Positions 34,407-36,507 of a DNA stretch of 36,507 nucleotides are shown in pieces. The stretch comes from Didymodactylos carnosus (taxonomy: Eukaryota > Rotifera > Eurotatoria > Philodinida > Philodinidae): NCBI GenBank assembly GCA_905250885.1, contig CAJNOQ010001068.1, positions 1 to 36,507 on the forward strand, read 5' to 3'. The translations under genes and the position numbers were made by a program. How positions within the stretch are numbered: the stretch's first letter is position 1; each line of letters starts with the position of its first letter. The notes below the pieces were generated by a model, which ran no database searches, was not told the DNA's origin, and saw only the letters and a program-made list of their open reading frames with translations.

Positions 34407-36224
34407 ATGGATATTGACTCAAAGTTGAAAAACTTCGATCTTTCGAAGTTTATACTAAATACAGCATCTGCTCCGGCTAATATTTGCGTAAATTCAAATT
34501 GCAAGAGTAAGTTATATGTTGGAAGTATATCCAAAGCATTTAGAAGGACACCACTGGCGAATTAATATTAAGAAGGAGTACGAAAAGCATGAAAAACGAT
34601 TGCAAAATAGCACTTCATATCAAAAAGATCGTATTAATATTGATCATATAACTGATGAAGAATGTAAAACATTGACCAGTCTCATACTTGATAATACTGC
34701 ATACCTATCAAATATTGTTGAAGTTCACAATAATAATATTTTCATTTATTATTGCATCATAAGACAAGCACTATCACAACGAACTGCAGCAGCTATTTTT
34801 GGCAAAAGTCAAAGTCAAATATCTTATATTATGAATAACACAACAAATAAATTAAAAGCACAGTTTGTCGATAAATTTTTGGGATCAACTGCGTGGAGCA
34901 GAGATAGAATCATTCAAGAAACACCACGTTGGATTACTGATGTTGTTCCTAATGCACGTTGCTTAATTGATACAACATATTTATATATACAGAAAACAAA
35001 AGATTTTAGTATACAAAAAAGACATATTCTATGCACAAAGGTCGCAATTTAGTGAAGATGCATTGTTCATTAGCAACTAATGGAAGATGGATACATTCAA
35101 TAAGTCCTTTTTTTGCGGACGGCAATAACAATGATGAATGGATTTATAATCAGGAAACAATTACAACAGATAGTGAAACTAATAAAATATTCGATAGTGC
35201 ATTAGATATTATTGTAGCGGATCGAGGATATAGTAGCTGTATTGGGCCATTTACATTAGTAACACCATTATCTATTAGAAAAGGAGAAAAACAATTGTCA
35301 CATTCGTCCCCAAACCAAACACGTTGCATAACAATTGTTAGAAATGCTACTGAACGTGGTTTTGCCCGAATTAAAAAATTTTAAATTATTAGCTAACACT
35401 ATTGACACAAACTATCTTCCTATTCTACATAATATATTTCAAATAATATTAGCAACAGACAATTGTTTTTATCCATCATTAATTAACAATACCGAAAGGA
35501 TAAACAAAGATGTTGAACGGATCATTCAAAGATTAGATTTAGAAAATGACATAGACGATGAGGAAGCCAATACATCCAGAGGTTGAACACAATTTAGTAT
35601 CAATCACTTAATAGATGAATGTTTTTTTCCACCATTATCAGAACCAATTATTAGAAATTGGTGCGCATCAGTGTATGCTTTTGAATTATCAGAACAATAT
35701 CTACAACAGATGATAACCGACATGAAAATAATGAAACATATTAAATATTCAAACGCCATCAGGTGTCATAATGTTATAAATAGATTTGCATCTGTTGATT
35801 CTATAAATCCAAGAAAACATATCGTGTACATTCGCCGTGGTGAAAATGAGGCTTCTAATAACAATTTATTAAATAACTTCCTTACATATTGTGATTGTAA
35901 ACAAGGTTGTCGCACTTCCAGTCCATGTGTACATGCCGTAGCATGTTTTAGATTCTTTATGTTAAAACAGCAACATACGGACATACCTATTTTTAATCTA
36001 AAAGCGCTCAATTAAGTACATATATTAATGATGTGACAACATGGAAATATGAATATCAAAATACAGACGATGACGATTTAGAGTCAATCAATGATAGTAA
36101 TATTGATGATGATGATTTAGAATCGGTCGATGATAGTAATATCAATGATGATGATTCACGAGATGATAATAACATGTACTCCAATGAGTCAGACCGCGCG
36201 GTTTCCAGTATGGAGAATGATTAA
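34407..36224 (+). pseudogene. Decayed DDE transposase (DDE_Tnp_4, Harbinger/ISL2EU-like) with SWIM zinc finger
   Basis: Remnant of a cut-and-paste transposase. An ATG at 34407 opens a 52-codon frame; the main body reads from about 34516 in another frame. Seen: a helix-turn-helix-like segment (LSQRTAAAIFGKSQSQISYI), first catalytic Asp in LIDTTY (codon 34969), a HKGRNLVK block, second Asp in VADRGY (35220), and the Glu in NATERGFARIKKF (35352), then FKLLANTID. This order matches DDE_Tnp_4-type transposases. Downstream in the same frame is a SWIM finger, CDC...CVH (35890-35934, CxCx9CxH), then an Asp-rich tail. Breaks: a frameshift near 35030, one back near 35380, an in-frame TGA at 35584-35586, and another shift near 36005. 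Without these breaks it would read as one fused protein, or it may have been two ORFs. This copy should be inactive. Confidence 0.8.
36069..36146 (+). repeat. Two 39-bp tandem units encoding an Asp-rich tail
   Basis: 36069-36107 and 36108-36146 are diverged direct copies, encoding DDDLES.(N/D)DSNI-type repeats at the C-terminus of the transposon protein, followed by a partial third copy. Confidence 0.7.
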
Positions 36225-36380
36225 GAAGAATGCTTCAAACAGCAAATCAACGTTCGAAAAACAACATGAAGACATAAAAGTTTTAGTGCTGTTTATGGAT
36301 TTTTTGTCATTTATATGTGTATTTTGTATAAACCTCTTTCCGCTAGTCACAATAAATGCTTTTATAATCAAGAAATAAGG

Positions 36381-36507
36381 TTTTTTTTGCTATTGTGTGA
36401 TTTTTTTTCAATAGCTTGCCCCTACGTATAGTACATGAGCAAAGCCTTTGCACATGCTTGACAAACTTGGTAATTTGCACATTAAGTTTTAGTATTATGT
36501 ACACTTT
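36381..36507. repeat. Right terminal inverted repeat (cut by window end)
   Basis: Inverse of 33996-34122 over the full 127 bp. It begins with TTTTTTTTGCTATTGTG and runs to the last base. Confidence 0.9.

Larger units (their letters stand above)
33996..36507 (+). mobile_element. DNA transposon with long terminal inverted repeats (truncated by window end)
   Basis: The arm 33996-34122 is the reverse complement of 36381-36507 with no mismatch that I can find. It encloses a promoter with heat-shock elements, a decayed DDE transposase with a SWIM finger, and an acidic tail. Because the right arm runs to the last base of the window, the element must be at least 2512 bp, its true ends may lie further out, and a target duplication cannot be checked. 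Near-identical arms suggest a fairly recent insertion, although the coding region carries disruptions. Confidence 0.88.

Noticed and set aside
34407..34700. THAP-type zinc finger at the transposase N-terminus, as in some ISL2EU/P-element relatives
   Set aside because: Only one Cys pair is visible and the required distal C-x2-H pair is missing in every frame.
1..36507. CRISPR array, prophage or bacterial operon
   Set aside because: No regularly spaced direct repeats; split genes and animal protein families make a prokaryotic reading untenable.

Overview
This is eukaryotic DNA. It is AT-rich, and its genes are split by many short GT-AG introns, mostly 52-90 bp. The proteins are those of an animal: a receptor tyrosine phosphatase, a Bicaudal-D dynein adaptor, an SPSB3-type SOCS-box protein and a SERHL-type serine hydrolase. 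Compact introns with diverse, mostly decayed mobile elements would suit a bdelloid rotifer or a similar small invertebrate. That taxon is an inference; nothing in the window proves it. All recognisable genes lie on the + strand.

Layout. 1-323: a near-perfect hairpin repeat. 1915-7963: a 16-exon receptor-type protein tyrosine phosphatase of the R5 (PTPRG/PTPRZ) kind, with an Ig-like and fibronectin III ectodomain, one transmembrane helix, an active D1 and a D2 whose catalytic Cys is Asp. 8381-9022: second copy of a CCCTA...TAGGG repeat whose first copy (4839-5386) sits in the phosphatase's intron 10. 9023-11505: no gene, but a candidate Penelope/GIY-YIG-type remnant and a tRNA-like A/B-box pair. 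11506-12921: a nine-exon SERHL-like alpha/beta hydrolase. 14008 to about 18174: Bicaudal-D, with a hAT-type MITE in intron 1. About 19940-20815: the decayed 3' end of a non-LTR retrotransposon. 21375-22531: a three-exon proline-rich protein that I do not recognise. 25628-27186: a nested two-level inverted-repeat element. 27804-28526: an unrecognised, hydrophilic single-exon ORF. 30798-32059: an SPSB3-like SPRY/SOCS-box gene. 33996-36507 (cut by the window end): a DNA transposon with terminal inverted repeats of at least 127 bp, a decayed DDE transposase followed by a SWIM zinc finger and an acidic tail, and a promoter carrying a dense array of heat-shock elements upstream of a TATA box.

The exon models were joined by hand. 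In each case the reading frame closes exactly: 3762 nt for the phosphatase, 918 nt for the hydrolase, 879 nt for the proline-rich protein. The host genes are unrelated housekeeping or signalling genes and do not form a pathway. The most interesting region is the terminal transposon, where a heat-shock-type promoter, a DDE transposase and a SWIM finger sit in one element. Three MITE-like insertions account for much of the three longest introns.
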